From positions 176,001 through 240,000 of the forward strand of contig CAUJNA010003024.1 in NCBI GenBank assembly GCA_963377175.1: a DNA stretch of 64,000 nt, written 5' to 3'. Positions 37,753 to 48,482 of the stretch are shown here, piece by piece. Position 1 is the stretch's first letter; every line of letters begins with the position of its first letter. A program made the translations under genes and the position numbers. The notes below the pieces were generated by a model that ran no database searches, was not told the DNA's origin, and saw only the letters and a program-made list of their open reading frames with translations. Source of the stretch: Effrenium voratum. Its lineage: Eukaryota; Sar; Dinophyceae; Suessiales; Symbiodiniaceae.

Positions 37753-39325
37753 TTGTATACGGGCAGGTTTGTGTTGTTTGGAGTTATTCCGTGTTGGGGG
37801 TGATTTAAATGGAAACCAACATGTCTCTCCATCTTGAAACATGACATGCCGATCGACAACGGTGGAATGCCCCAATGATCCTCGGGCGTATGGTTTGATT
37901 GAATGGAACCCGGCAAACCAGAGTCGCTCTGTGGTTGGTTCCGCAAACCTGCGTAATTCCATGAGAACCAACAAGATATGGGTGTTCCCTCCCACGTGGT
38001 TGTGAAGGTTGTACAGGCCCTATGTAGCTGGCAGACTACATATGAAGCAGAATCAGAACATATATATGTGTTTGGGTCTGCCCCAGATGTGGGCAGACCT
38101 TGCGAGCGTACCTTTTGAGCATGCCTTTTGAGTACGTATGAAGGGATTTCGTGGGTTGAGAAAACACATGTAGGACATGTCTTGTTTGCCTTTCGCTTGT
38201 GTTCCGTGACCTTGGTGTTACATGACTGTTGTTTTCACAGGACCTAGTTCACATGATGTGCGCACTGATCCCATTTCACTGTAAACCAACTACATGGGTA
38301 CCCTCCCATCCACTAACATGGAGCCTGACGGAAGGCAGGGACGGGACATGCGCTTGAAGCCGGGTCAAATCTGGCGTTACTTGCTGACTGCAAGAACCAA
38401 GGTTCACTTTGGTGCATGTTGCTTGGAGGTCAGGACTTTAGCTTTTTGCCAACTAATGAGTTTTCCATTAAACCACTAAAAGTTGTTTTTTTTGCAGGGG
38501 AGCAGAAAGCAACCAAATTTCAGATCTAACTCCAAACCACAAATCCAAACCAATCAAGGGTTGCCTCACAACGGTTCCAGGGAGCTTAGTCCTTTTGATC
38601 CTTTTGACATTGAGTCTTCCAAATGAGCCTTCCGTTTTGAGGTTATGTGTCGTATGCTTACAATGCAGAGCCCTAACAGTCCAAGTACGTAGAATGCCAC
38701 TTTCACTCTTTGAACCCCTCCCCCCACCTAAGAAACCATCCTCAAAGAGCACTTAGACCCTTCCCAAAAAAAGCAACTACGGGGGAATCATTTTTTCCGT
38801 TAGGTCTTCTAAGCAGGTGCTTCAATCCATTCTCAAAGGGTACTTGCTACGTTGACCCTTTTGAAATTAGGGAGCGGTATCAAATCGAGTGTTATGATTT
38901 TTGGCGGCTATCCCCTGGCAGAACCTTTTGTCTTGAATTCCCATGCTCCGTTTCACTCCGAGTGCTACTGTGGATGGTTGCGAAATCCATTTCGCACCCG
39001 CTTTCAAACCATGGCTGCCACCAATTGGCTGTGGGTCAAAAGTAGGTACCTCAAATCGATCCCGGTAAATGGAAAGCTGGACTAAAACCTGCTGTCCCCT
39101 GGTGATTTAATTTTGACCCATACCCAAATTTTTTGTTGGTATGTATAGAAATGATTGTAAACCTGATGCTCGAGCCCGCTGCTCCATTGGCAAGCTCTTG
39201 ATCAGGATATCTGAATAAACAATCCAAAAGATGAAAGGAATGACATTGGATGAGTCGCTTCTCCTATGTATCTTATTCCTCTCTTCTTCCACTATCACTC
39301 CACATCTTTTTGTTAATGAATCTCA
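37753..39325. other. IE4, IE14 and IE10 copies, weak frames
   Basis: IE4 at 38407-38519, IE14 part at 38514-38557 and IE10 at 39028-39125. 38294-38405 has two open plus frames before the IE4 copy. Nothing firmer. Confidence 0.4.
38407..38519. mobile_element. IE4 introner-like element
   Basis: CTTTGGTGCATGTTGCTTGG to GAGCAGAAAGCAACCAAATTTCAG-type end (38495-38519). Confidence 0.7.
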
Positions 39326-39628
39326 ATGAGTGATAATGGTGAAAGACATTCCAGTTCTTCTTCTAACCTTCTTCTCACCACCGGCTCGACTCGAGGCAAG
39401 AAGCGGTCAGAGAGGTACCCAGCAAAACGCCAAATAGTAATTCTAGATTATCCGGGCGAATTCTCGGTTTGCGTGATTGTCTCGCTAGTGTTTGGGAGCT
39501 TGAAACCGGCCTGCTCTGTGCCATTTTGGGCTGTGGATTTGGGTGTGCTCCGCACTCACGCCGTACCCGTCACTCAGAGTCCGCAACGGAATGTCATGCT
39601 CCTGAACTTAGGAATGCCTTCCCTGTGA
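39326..39628 (+). CDS. candidate ORF or first exon, unknown protein
   Basis: ATG at 39326, 100 codons: MSDNGERHSSSSSNLLLTTG, then a basic Lys/Arg stretch (RGKKRSERYPAKRQ), then two hydrophobic segments (EFSVCVIVSLVFGSLKP). A second frame starting near 39600 is also open (VTLQDVQSLCLGLIPSEPF) to 39765, so a splice may switch frame. The Ser-rich and basic N-terminus could be a targeting region. No family. Confidence 0.45.
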   Translation: MSDNGERHSSSSSNLLLTTGSTRGKKRSERYPAKRQIVILDYPGEFSVCVIVSLVFGSLKPACSVPFWAVDLGVLRTHAVPVTQSPQRNVMLLNLGMPSL

Positions 39629-39765
39629 CACTCCAAGATGTTCAGAGTCTCTGTTTGGGGTTGATTCCTTCAGAACCCTTCCACCTTTTCCTTAGGATTC
39701 GTCCCGTTGACACGTCTACACTTCCGGGATCTAAGCGCTACAATTGTTACAACATAAATAATTAG

Positions 39766-41068
39766 ACATAGAAAGATTACACATACAGACATGATGAAGA
39801 TGTATGACATAGGATAGACGGATGAAGGCATGTTAAACAAAATATTATATCACTTCATCCTTCTTCATCTTACATCAGATTATCTCTGTTAGAATTATAC
39901 TGGAGAAGATTCCACGAAGCTAGAACTCTTCATAATTATTCATGGTAAACTATACAACTCTACCTAGAGTCTCCATGACCCTTAAAACATGCGTCATGAC
40001 CCATTCCTTTTGGGTGGAAACGGCTGGATCAGAGATAAGTTGGGAATCGAATCATGCGAGGGATTGACAGGTGCGAAATGGTTTTCGTTCATCCACATGC
40101 CCAGGCTTGTTTCGGAGGTTTCTGAGTGCAAGGGAAACGTTTCCCTCCAGCTTCTGGACACCGTGCATGATCAATCCATTTGAGTCTTTTTTTTTGGGTT
40201 TTCCTTCCGGCATCCCTTTAAACCAAAGTCTCCGTTGCTCCGCTGGTCCGCGACTGACCGGGGAAAAAGACACAAAAGTCGCCAGGTTACGCCTGGCTTT
40301 CGAGCGCCCTAGGTTCGGTGAGCCACGGGCCCCAAATGGACCACACCTCTGGTCAGCAGGGTCGGTTATTTGTTGAGGGTGCCCGCTTTTTGGTGGGTTT
40401 CAAAGGGACACCAAAAGGAACACCCCCCAATTTTTGGGGGGTGCCTGAAAAAGACACACCCAACAGGAGCAACACTTGGTGGACCCCTTTTGTTGCACCT
40501 GACTTTGGTGTTACCAAAAAGGCGTCAAAGGGACTGGACAGAACTTCAACAGATGGCCCACATGCTTTACGATCGATTCGCTACGTAGTCAGTGGTTAGG
40601 CCGTGTGGCTTCTGTGGGTTATAACCATGGTTATTTCCCACTTACTAAGTTCCCTGCCGGTTTGAGTAGTATCCTGGCAGCGGCTCCGATTTTTCTAAGG
40701 GTGCCCTTTGAAATGGCTTCGGATGTCCGCTTGGTTTCCCTTGAAATCCACATTCATTCATCGTTGAGGGGCGCTTCCTTGGCGCATCGCCATGCACAGT
40801 CCGGGTGAATGCTCGTGGCCTTTTTGGGTAGGCGCACCACCCATTTTAGAGCCTATTTTAGTTGGGATTGGGATGCTCACTGGGGGTACGGGCTTTTGAC
40901 CCATGGCCACATCGCCACAGAGACAGCATGGTATACGTCTAGAGTCTCCATGACGCTTAAAAGATGGTTGGTCGTGACCCGAATCTTTCTTTGGGGTAAT
41001 CCCCGAGGGGTCGGAATGGGGTCAGAAAGGTACCGTTTGAATTACATGAAACAACCTACCTGTGTGGC
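39766..41068. other. partial repeats and undecided frames
   Basis: AT-rich 39770-39960. IE1 left halves at 39959 and 40936. Plus frames at 40071-40376 and 40318-40599 lack splice support. Confidence 0.35.
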
Positions 41069-41165
41069 GTGATGTCCGTCCATTCGAGGCATGTGGGTCA
41101 TCGGACCGAGAAACAGATTATTGCAGCTGGCGGACGTCTGCCTTTGGGGGCTGCTCTGAGATCAA
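41069..41165 (+). CDS. weak candidate exon
   Basis: Frame MMSVHSRHVGHRTEKQIIAA then GGRLPLGAALRSS; open to 41263. No splice link. Confidence 0.27.
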
Positions 41166-41456
41166 GCCTTTGTCTCTTCCTTTTCTTTTACAGAGAAACT
41201 GACTTGTCCAACCCCCGGAGCGGGTCAAAGGCCCTCATATTTAGGGTCCAAGGGGCCCTTTAAAAAAAACAAACAAACTTTCAGTCGCTGGAGCTTTGAT
41301 TTGTCGCCTTCGTTGAGTGAGGGCTGGAATCCCGAGATTTGACCCAGTCCGGGTGCGAGCTCACCTGCTTAGCGATCAACGTTTTTTTGTTTTTTTTGTT
41401 TTGTTTGTTTAAAGGTTCTGCAACCAAAAGATATCAGATGTCTAGTGTCTGAAGGT

Positions 41457-41566
41457 GCTGGTTCTCAGTAGGGAATGAGCGCTATGAACCATCCAAGTGG
41501 TGGTTTTCCTTTGGGGGGATCTTCTTCCACTTCATTCCGAAATTCCATTCCCTAGCAGCAGGTTGA
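41457..41566. mobile_element. IE9 element
   Basis: GCTGGTTCTCAGTAGGGAAT on the left, TTCCATTCCCTAGCAGCAGG on the right. Confidence 0.7.
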
Positions 41567-42261
41567 TGCCCCACAAGTCGGCATTTTTCCCAGGCGGTCT
41601 AGGACTGGGCGAGTTTTGACTGAAGGTACACCCATTATTTTTTTCGAGACACATGGGGAGATTGCTTTTTGGTTTGGAAAACCGACACACAGAACAGTAT
41701 TTCTTTCAGGGTTGTGAACATGAGGCCTGGTTTCTGGTGGGATGTTGAATGTTTATGTGAATTTTCAGGAGCAGGAGGTCGACTGGAACTTCCGAGATCA
41801 TGTGGAGGTACAATGAACTGACCATGATGCAGGTCATTTGCTTAGGAATCCTGCTTATTTCGGGTTTTGGAATATGAGTTTGACAATGGTGGTGTCTCAA
41901 AATGGGGAACCCACGAATGGTTGTTGGTTCCTTTTGGTTTCCGTTTAAACCCACACAAACAAGGGTCCAACGAAAAACGACGGTACAAATTGTACCTGCA
42001 CACCTTAAGTCCCTTAAGAATGAGTTACTACCCCAAAATGATGGCTGGTGAAGTTTCTGAGGGTCCGGGGTAGTTTCTGAGGGTCTGGGTAGGATGTTTC
42101 CGGTCTGAACGCCTCGGAACAGCCCCCTGTGTTGGGACCTCAGCGGCGACTGCCCTCCCGCTCGCTTGCGTCCGGATAGCGTTTGTTCAACCCTTGGGGT
42201 TTTCCCGGAGCCAACTTGGAGGCTGTGGATGTTTGGACCTTTGTTGGCAGTCTGTCTCCAG

Positions 42262-42360
42262 TACTCCCCGCCTACCCTTTTTTGGGGGGGGTTCCCCTGC
42301 TACCATAGACTACAGAAAGAAGTTGGTACCCTTATTCGAACCTCTCTACTGGAGGACCTT
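42262..42360. mobile_element. IE2 element, left arm degraded
   Basis: GGGGGGTTCCCCTGCTACCA core and CTCTCTACTGGAGGACCT end. Confidence 0.66.
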
Positions 42361-42539
42361 TGGCAGTTGTTACAAATTGGATAACAACCCAAGATGGGTT
42401 GCCCTAAGGAAACACGGACGAGAAGAACCTTCGGTCCATAGTTTGGTGCTGGGTGGCTCGGCTTTTGCCGAGGGTAGCGGTCGTTTGTGGCTTTTACAGG
42501 GGGACCAAAGGAACAAGCGAAGCCATTTTGGGGGGGTGA

Positions 42540-43170
42540 CCGTAGATGAAATTTCATGGTCTCGTGGACCCAGGCTCACCCTCGAAGAGAAGCCACCCAT
42601 GAAGACGAGGCCTGTGGCCCATTTTCGATCAAGGAGCCCTGAACAGAATGGAGAGCGTATGACTGCTTCAGGTTGGTTGCCAACTCACCAAGGAAGCTGC
42701 ACCTCTTAAAAGGGCCTGCAGTCAGCCTCCACGTCAGGGAGGATGATCACACAAAACAGAATGGCAGAACAAGTACACAGCACACAGAGTGTATGGCTAG
42801 AACGATGCTTTCTTCGGCTTTGTTCTACCTGGCTTTCCCTTGTGTAGAAGAACATAAGCCGCTCAAACCGCAAGTCGCAAGATACGTGCGAAGGGCGGCC
42901 AGCGCTGGGTTGTACATACCTTGCTGGGTGCTAAATAGTACACGAATTAACATCGCCGCTAAGGCAAGCGAAAAGGGAACGGATATGGGTTATTTTTCAG
43001 ACTCCCTATTTAGCACCCAGCTTATCTTACACAGTGTCCGTCAGAAGCGCGCATTTAGACTACCTAAAAAGGTAGCGCCCGACGATCAAGAAGGCAAGTC
43101 AGTGGCAACAGATAGCCAAGGTAATGATGATGACATTGCATTTTCGCCGAAGCTTGTTTTTGCATTTTGA
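42540..43170 (+). CDS. candidate coding region, unknown products
   Basis: 42540-42709 reads TVDEISWSRGPRLTLEEKPP and FRSRSPEQNGERM, ending in a stop. An overlapping 165-codon frame (42673-43170) includes SSALFYLAFPCVEEHKPLKP and KKVAPDDQEGKSVATDSQG and ends at TGA. The latter spans a perfect-looking foldback (42921-43022), so part may be intron. No known domain; the C-terminal 45 codons are polar and acidic. Confidence 0.38.
42921..43022. mobile_element. foldback element with 16-bp TIR
   Basis: GCTGGGTGCTAAATAG on the left and CTATTTAGCACCCAGC on the right, a perfect inverted repeat about 70 bp apart. No other copy was noticed. Confidence 0.7.
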
Positions 43171-43478
43171 GAAGACCATTGTAGTGACATAAAACCAAAC
43201 ATTTGGGGGTTCAATCCAGCACGAGTTTGGTTTTAACCGATTTGTGCCTCTGGGTTCTTGTCCTTTACGCACCCAAGCGCCCAACTGGGGAGCCCAAATG
43301 GGTGGTGTCCGGTACGCTGCTTCGACGCACCCCGAATCATGTCACCCCGAATCAGATCGAGTGTTTTGAAGGCCAGGGCATCTTCTGGATTGGTCGGCCG
43401 CAGCCAGGACCAGTGTGGGACTTTTTGCGGGTACCCCTTTTTTGGTGATGTTGAAGAGGGAACCACCAGGACAACGTA

Positions 43479-43576
43479 TACCTAGACTCTCCGTGACACC
43501 TTCAAAAACGGGGGCATTGCCCAAAAGAAAGGGGTCAAATGGGCCCATTTTCAATTGGCCATGGAGAGTCTAGGTA
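43479..43576. mobile_element. IE1 introner-like element
   Basis: TACCTAGACTCTCCGTGACA on the left, GGCCATGGAGAGTCTAGGTA on the right. Confidence 0.76.
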
Positions 43577-43681
43577 TTCGTTTAGGACCCCCCCAAAATC
43601 CACGGCGCACCCCTCAAAACGCAGGTCGGTGAAGGGCGAGAAAGGCCGGGGGTTCAGAAGTCGAAGAGTCGATTGAACCAG

Positions 43682-43830
43682 AACTCCCCCAGTAGCGCCC
43701 TTTCTCACCCCTTTTCTGGTTGGGAGATTCGGTTCCCCTACTAAAACAGACAAAACCGAAAAAAAAAAAGAAAAAAAAAAAAGAAAAAAAAGTGGGTACC
43801 CACTTATTCGAACCTCTCTGGAGGACCTAG
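43682..43830. mobile_element. IE2 element with expanded poly-A
   Basis: ACTCCCCCAGTAGCGCCC on the left, CTCTCTGGAGGACCTAG on the right; an A/G run of about 35 bp sits in the middle. Confidence 0.72.
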
Positions 43831-44434
43831 TGAAGGACTTGTGCAAGCCGAGTTTGCTTGGAACAACCTTCCCCCCCCTCCCCCCAACCAAAGGGGCGGT
43901 ATGGACAGCTTCTGGCGCTGTGTTTGGTAGGAATAGGATGAGTCTGAGAAGTGAGAGGCTCTGCCTGCACCTTCTTGACCGGAAAGCAAACACCGCAGGC
44001 CGGCGCGAGGCCATTTGTGGCGCCGGCGCTGTAAAGCCTTCGGCTTCGGCGAACATGTTCGACCGCAGAAAAGGAAGGGACGGGAAAGGAGAGGGTTTTT
44101 TTGCCCTTTCAGGATGGGTTCTCGGGAGACGAATCTGACCCTTACACGTGAGGGGGGTAGTGGTAGCGGTTCCCTGAGGTTTTAGCTAGTGCTCGGGTTT
44201 CCGAAGTTTGCAAACACATGAAATACTGCTCACGGGTCAGACATCGCACGTGGGTTAGCCCTTATGTTGGCAGTCCCCTTAGGTTTTAGTTGGTTTAGTG
44301 GTTGGGCTTCCGAATTTAGAAAACGCACAGCCCAGCCAAGGGATGAACCCTTAGTACAGCCCCTTGTTTGAGGCTAAGCCTTGATGTTTATTTTTTGTTC
44401 TCGAGAAGTTGGGTCGGAGGTGCTTTCACACGTA
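43831..44434. other. GC-rich island and unassigned sequence
   Basis: 43900-44060 is GC-rich with overlapping open frames on both strands (plus RKANTAGRREAICGAGAV; minus SLLRLILFLPNTAPEAVH). Strand undecided. Confidence 0.35.
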
Positions 44435-44570
44435 ATGTTGACCCCGGATTAATAGACCCCTGTTTATTAATATGGGGGTGTCCTTGGTTTTAGTGGGGAT
44501 TTATCACTTTTGGAGGGGAACACCCCCATATGAATACACAGGGGTTTAGTAATCCGGGGTCTGTCACCAA
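44435..44570. mobile_element. IE13 element, complete
   Basis: TTGACCCCGGATTAATAGAC on the left, GTTTAGTAATCCGGGGTCTG on the right, with CATATGGGGGTGTCC against GAACACCCCCATATG inside. Confidence 0.75.
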
Positions 44571-44690
44571 ATAGGCAACCTGGACCTTTGAACTTGCAAC
44601 TTACACATGGGCTGATGCAACCCAAAACTCTGGTTGGTGAATGAATTCCGCTTTTTTCGTTTTTGCAATCCCTTTCAGGGAGCCTTTTGA

Positions 44691-45173
44691 ATGGAAACCG
44701 AAGAGGACGTCATGCCTTTTTTTTGGGGGGGTTCGTGGGTTTCCTATTTTCAGACCCCCCCCATCCGAGAGAAGTCCCTACACTTTTTTGGGGGGGGTGT
44801 ACTAGTAGGGCACCCAAAAACCGGCGGTCCCTTTGCCCTTTGGTCTCCTTTCAAACCCGCACAAAGCGCAGCCTCAAACATCTCAGCGAGCTGTGACCAA
44901 CTTTGCGCGCTGCCAATCTCAAGATCGAAGAACGCGACTCCGCGGAATGGACAAAACGTGACGCCAAACTCCGGAGACCGCCGCAAGATGCCGCAACCTC
45001 TTCAAGGGCCCTGCAATCCTTCTCTTCAATGCGCCAAAACTGAACGGTTTCGAACGAGAAGGGTGGGGGAAGAGAGTGGGGAATCAACCCGAGAGGCGCG
45101 CACTCTTGCACTTTGGCCTAGATGGGCCTTGGACAAAGATCGGCTCGGCGGATTTTTTCAGCCCCTTCATTAG
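44691..45173 (+). CDS. long open frame, strand uncertain
   Basis: 160 codons from ATG, METEEDVMPFFWGG onward. The opposite strand across 44851-45111 reads ETVQFWRIEEKDCRALEEV and RLAARKVGHSSLRCLRL, which looks at least as natural. One of the two is probably an exon; I cannot tell which. Confidence 0.3.
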   Translation: METEEDVMPFFWGGSWVSYFQTPPIREKSLHFFGGGVLVGHPKTGGPFALWSPFKPAQSAASNISASCDQLCALPISRSKNATPRNGQNVTPNSGDRRKMPQPLQGPCNPSLQCAKTERFRTRRVGEESGESTREARTLALWPRWALDKDRLGGFFQPLH

Positions 45174-45417
45174 GCGGAACCTGGTTGAGTTACATCAAAG
45201 GAAGCCAACGCGGAACCATCCCACTTTCGGGGGCACGCTGAGTTTTTCCCTGAGCCGCTCACTGGGGGAGCGGCTCAAGGACCGAGGATACATCATCGCA
45301 TTTAGCATGATGGCAGTGACGGTCTCAATATCTGAGGAAGATATTTATTGTGAAGGGCATTCCCCAAATGGCCCCTTAAATACATTCAAGCAAGGAAGGC
45401 TCAGGAACCGTGTCAGG
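45076..45417 (+). CDS. candidate exon, unknown product
   Basis: 114 open codons, including GPWTKIGSADFFSPFIRRNL, LSFSLSRSLGERLKDRGYII and MAVTVSISEEDIYCEGHSP, ending GTGTCAG|GTCCAGTC. A palindrome (GAGCCGCTC...GAGCGGCTC) lies inside at 45252-45276. No known domain. It overlaps the 44691 frame in another phase. Confidence 0.48.
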
Positions 45418-45616
45418 TCCAGTCATTTTTGTGGTTGGTGGGTTTTTTCAGCCAGGTTTCTAGGTTGTTCGTTGGTTTAGAGCTTGGGTTTCCATTTTAG
45501 GGGACCAGTTTGCACAGCCCTTTGACTATGAGGGGAATTTTGGCTTTGGGGAAATCAACCACTGGGTTGAAGCCTGCTGATGTTGATGTTCTTTCCAAGG
45601 CGCCCCAGTTATTCTA

Positions 45617-45750
45617 GGAAACGGTTTGGATGCGGTTTTTGTGGATCCACCCTTGTAGGATAGCAAAAGAGTGCTAAAAGAGTATTAAAAGAGGAACAAC
45701 TAGCCAAACAACGTGGGGAAACCACAGAAAGCGCATCCAATCCGTTTGCT
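45617..45750. mobile_element. IE11 element
   Basis: AAACGGTTTGGATGCGGTTT on the left, AAGCGCATCCAATCCGTTTG on the right; about 90 percent like the copy at 8100. Confidence 0.72.
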
Positions 45751-45754
45751 GGAG

Positions 45755-45885
45755 TTATGGTTGCTCCACCTGCACATAGGGGGTGTCCACTGTATCCTTG
45801 GCATCTCGCGCTTGCGGCGCCCGCTTTTCGGGCCATGTCCAGTGCAGCCAGCGATGGCTCCGGTGAGAAGGAGCCTGATGTTGTA
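45755..45885. other. coding-like island, strand undecided
   Basis: On the minus strand the piece between ATCAG|G (45879) and GCAG|GTGGAG (45772) reads LLTGAIAGCTGHGPKSGRR with good splice sites. On the plus strand PAFRAMSSAASDGS ends at CCG|GTGAGAAGG. Both are plausible. Confidence 0.35.
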
Positions 45886-45965
45886 TGCATGGCTCCATGA
45901 CTGGGGCTGTTCAGAAGGCAGGGCCAACAAGTCAGGCCAAACGAGGCTGTACCTTAGTTTCTTTC

Positions 45966-46006
45966 TGTCTTTCTTTCTTTCTTTCTTTCTTTCTTTCATT
46001 CCTGTT
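45966..46006. repeat. (TTTC)n microsatellite
   Basis: CTTT tetranucleotide repeated about ten times. Confidence 0.85.
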
Positions 46007-46209
46007 TCTTTTTCTTTAGAGCGTTTAGAGGGGGTTAATTTTGGGGGTTGTCATTGGAAGGCTTCCTAATATGTCTGATTACCAGAATATCCGCTTTTGA
46101 GTGGTGCCCCCATCAGTGAATGGGTATCGGCTTTTGGTGGTCAGCTTCAACATCATTTTGTTGGGCCAAGGTTCTTTGACGTTCCTGGGATGATGCTTGA
46201 AGACGACAC

Positions 46210-46488
46210 ATGAAGGAACCCTGTGACACGCCCGCGCCGCAAGGCGGGGTTTTTAGCGATTTTGCAAGGCGAGCCCCTAAACAAGTTGGGGACTCAACAA
46301 AAGAGGCCACGGTTTCGGTGGGGTTCACCCACCTGCCGTCGGGTGTTCTCTTCTTTTTGGTCCTGGAGGAATGGGCAGGTTGGGATAAGAGCCGGCCATC
46401 CCCTCCCCGAGGGGGGGAAGACTCCAGAATTCATTTAGTGCTGGGTGACGGACATTATGATGGCACCGACCTACCAAAAGTATCATGA
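46210..46488 (+). CDS. candidate ORF, unknown protein
   Basis: ATG-started, 92 codons: MKEPCDTPAPQGGVFSDFAR, GVLFFLVLEEWAGWD, IHLVLGDGHYDGTDLPKVS, then TGA. The C-terminal part has a GDGHYDGT stretch with the look of a compact catalytic or metal-binding loop, but I cannot place it in a family. A minus frame is also open. Confidence 0.45.
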   Translation: MKEPCDTPAPQGGVFSDFARRAPKQVGDSTKEATVSVGFTHLPSGVLFFLVLEEWAGWDKSRPSPPRGGEDSRIHLVLGDGHYDGTDLPKVS

Positions 46489-46840
46489 AACCTACCCTAA
46501 TCGTAAACGCGACCAACCAGGCAACCAGCCAGCCAAAAGTGGGAACACACCAACCAACCGCAACTTCGTCTTGCGAGCTCAACAAGTTTCGGGTGAGAAA
46601 TCACGTGGGCCAAACCGCCGAGCCGCTGAATCACGGGGGTGGCACCTGTTTTGGGGACACCCCAAAGTGGTGGATTTTCCTTCTGGCGTCTGAGTACTCC
46701 CCCCAAAAAAGTCAGACCCATGTCCCGAGTCCCCACCCCACTTGGAGGCATTCCAAGATTCTCTAGGGCAAGGTCGAGTGGCCTGAGCCGATCCATGCAG
46801 GTCCTTTGCTTGCGGGTTTCTTATGCTCAATGTTCAACTT

Positions 46841-46908
46841 ATACCTGGAGGTCTCCATGATCCTTCAAAAATGGGGTCATTACCCAAAGGAAAGGGGTCA
46901 TGGACCCA
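46841..46908. mobile_element. IE1 element, left half
   Basis: TACCTGGAGGTCTCCATGAT and the internal TGGGGTCATTACCC; no right arm. Confidence 0.62.
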
Positions 46909-47110
46909 TTTAGTTCGTAATTTGCCCCAGACATGAAATTCAATTCAAAGAAAGGAGGGTTTGTCGGGCGAGCAACAAGAACCCGTAAACTGATATCCAG
47001 CCAGTTCCAATCAGTGCTGGTATGCAGTGTAGTAGCACGCATATACAATCATGATGTCTATTTATTATAATGGCAATGGGCACAACTTGTTGAATGGAGT
47101 ACAATGTATC

Positions 47111-47760
47111 TTATATATATATATATATACATACTAAACTCCCTTCCAACATGTACCCATATATATATATATGTATTTATGCGTGTATTGAGAGAGAGAG
47201 AGAGATACCGGTTCTGTTTGTAATACTCATGCGCACATGCATGCATGGATAACATGCATGCAATACCATGCCATACAATACACATACACATGCAACACAA
47301 TACGATGCATTACATACATTGCCGTTACATTACCAATACATTATATTGCATTATATGAATTACCTCACGTTGAACTACATTACGCTACATTGCATTGCAA
47401 TCCGCTATATCCCTTCACATTGCGCTGCATTGCATTACATTGCATTGCATACATTAGATTTCATGACATGACATAGCCTTATAGCATTACTTTGCATTGC
47501 GTTCATACACACTACATACACACAGACACACACACATACACACATACCTACCTACCTACCTACCTGCCTGCCTACATACCTACATACGTACATACATACA
47601 CACATACATACATACATACATACATGCATGCATGCAAGACCGCATGGAGTCATGGATTTATGAAATCAACAAGCACATATATATATATGTATATATAGCC
47701 ATGCATATATATATATATATGTGACCATACACATATATATATATATATATAAATACATGC
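47111..47760. repeat. microsatellite belt
   Basis: (TA)n at 47111-47130, (AT)n at 47158-47173, (GA)n at 47190-47207, TGCAT/TACAT words 47225-47480, CACA/CATA/TACC repeats 47515-47635 and (AT)n again at 47675-47755. Confidence 0.9.
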
Positions 47761-48041
47761 TCACGGGTGCATTTGCAGGCGCCCCCACGTTATACTTTTC
47801 GCTGTTTGCATGCACCCTGCCAGTCATTTGCAGACAGTTCCAAGTGGACTCCTTGACCAAAACAACGAATTGTTTTCGTCAGCCTTTTGCAGGACTCTTG
47901 CTGATTGTGTGTAGAATACCCTGAAACTGGCCAGTTCTGGAACGTTCCCATTTCTGATGATTCATGTGATGAGGCTTGATTGCCGCAACCTGCCTTAGAG
48001 GCAGCTGATCGCCTGGAAGTTGGTTCGGCCAGAGGTTCGTC

Positions 48042-48263
48042 ATGGCTTCAATAGCTATATTTGCACCTGTGGTTGTGGCGGTTGCTTTTGCAGCAAAGTT
48101 TGCATGGGTCAATATCACAGCCAGAAGAACAAGGAGGCTCGTAGTAAGCACGTCCAAGGAAACCCTCTGTTTGATGAATCCCACATCACAACATGGTGTT
48201 AAAACGGTCCAAAGAAGCCCGCTGCTACAAGGTGTTGGGCTGACTAAAAAGGCATCTTGCTGA
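48042..48263 (+). CDS. weak candidate small membrane ORF
   Basis: ATG frame of 73 codons, MASIAIFAPVVVAVAFAAKF, a hydrophobic N-terminus, then Arg-rich. The minus strand is open through the same bases (164 codons). Either could be chance. Confidence 0.28.
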   Translation: MASIAIFAPVVVAVAFAAKFAWVNITARRTRRLVVSTSKETLCLMNPTSQHGVKTVQRSPLLQGVGLTKKASC

Positions 48264-48356
48264 AGGTCAAAAGACCGAGATTTGCGTTGCGCCTGCGAAT
48301 AAAACCGGCGCCTGGAAGAGCGCCCCTCGGGATATACATGCACGGACCACACTTGT

Positions 48357-48457
48357 ATACCTAGGCTCTCCATGAGCCTTCAAAAATGGGGTCATTGCCC
48401 CAAAATTCAGGGGTCAAATGGGCCCTTTTTCTAGGGGTCATGGAGACTCTAGGTACT
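48357..48457. mobile_element. IE1 introner-like element
   Basis: TACCTAGGCTCTCCATGAGC on the left, GGGTCATGGAGACTCTAGG on the right. Confidence 0.76.
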
Positions 48458-48482
48458 TACCCAGGGCGTTGGTTCACCACAA

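Noticed and set aside
1..47000. Treating all TIR elements as ordinary intergenic MITEs
   Set aside because: Repeated in-phase joins of open frames across element ends argue for intronic insertion of at least part of them, although intergenic copies are also likely.
47237..47860. Small frames in the microsatellite belt
   Set aside because: Translations are pure simple-repeat products (Thr/His/Tyr/Ile).
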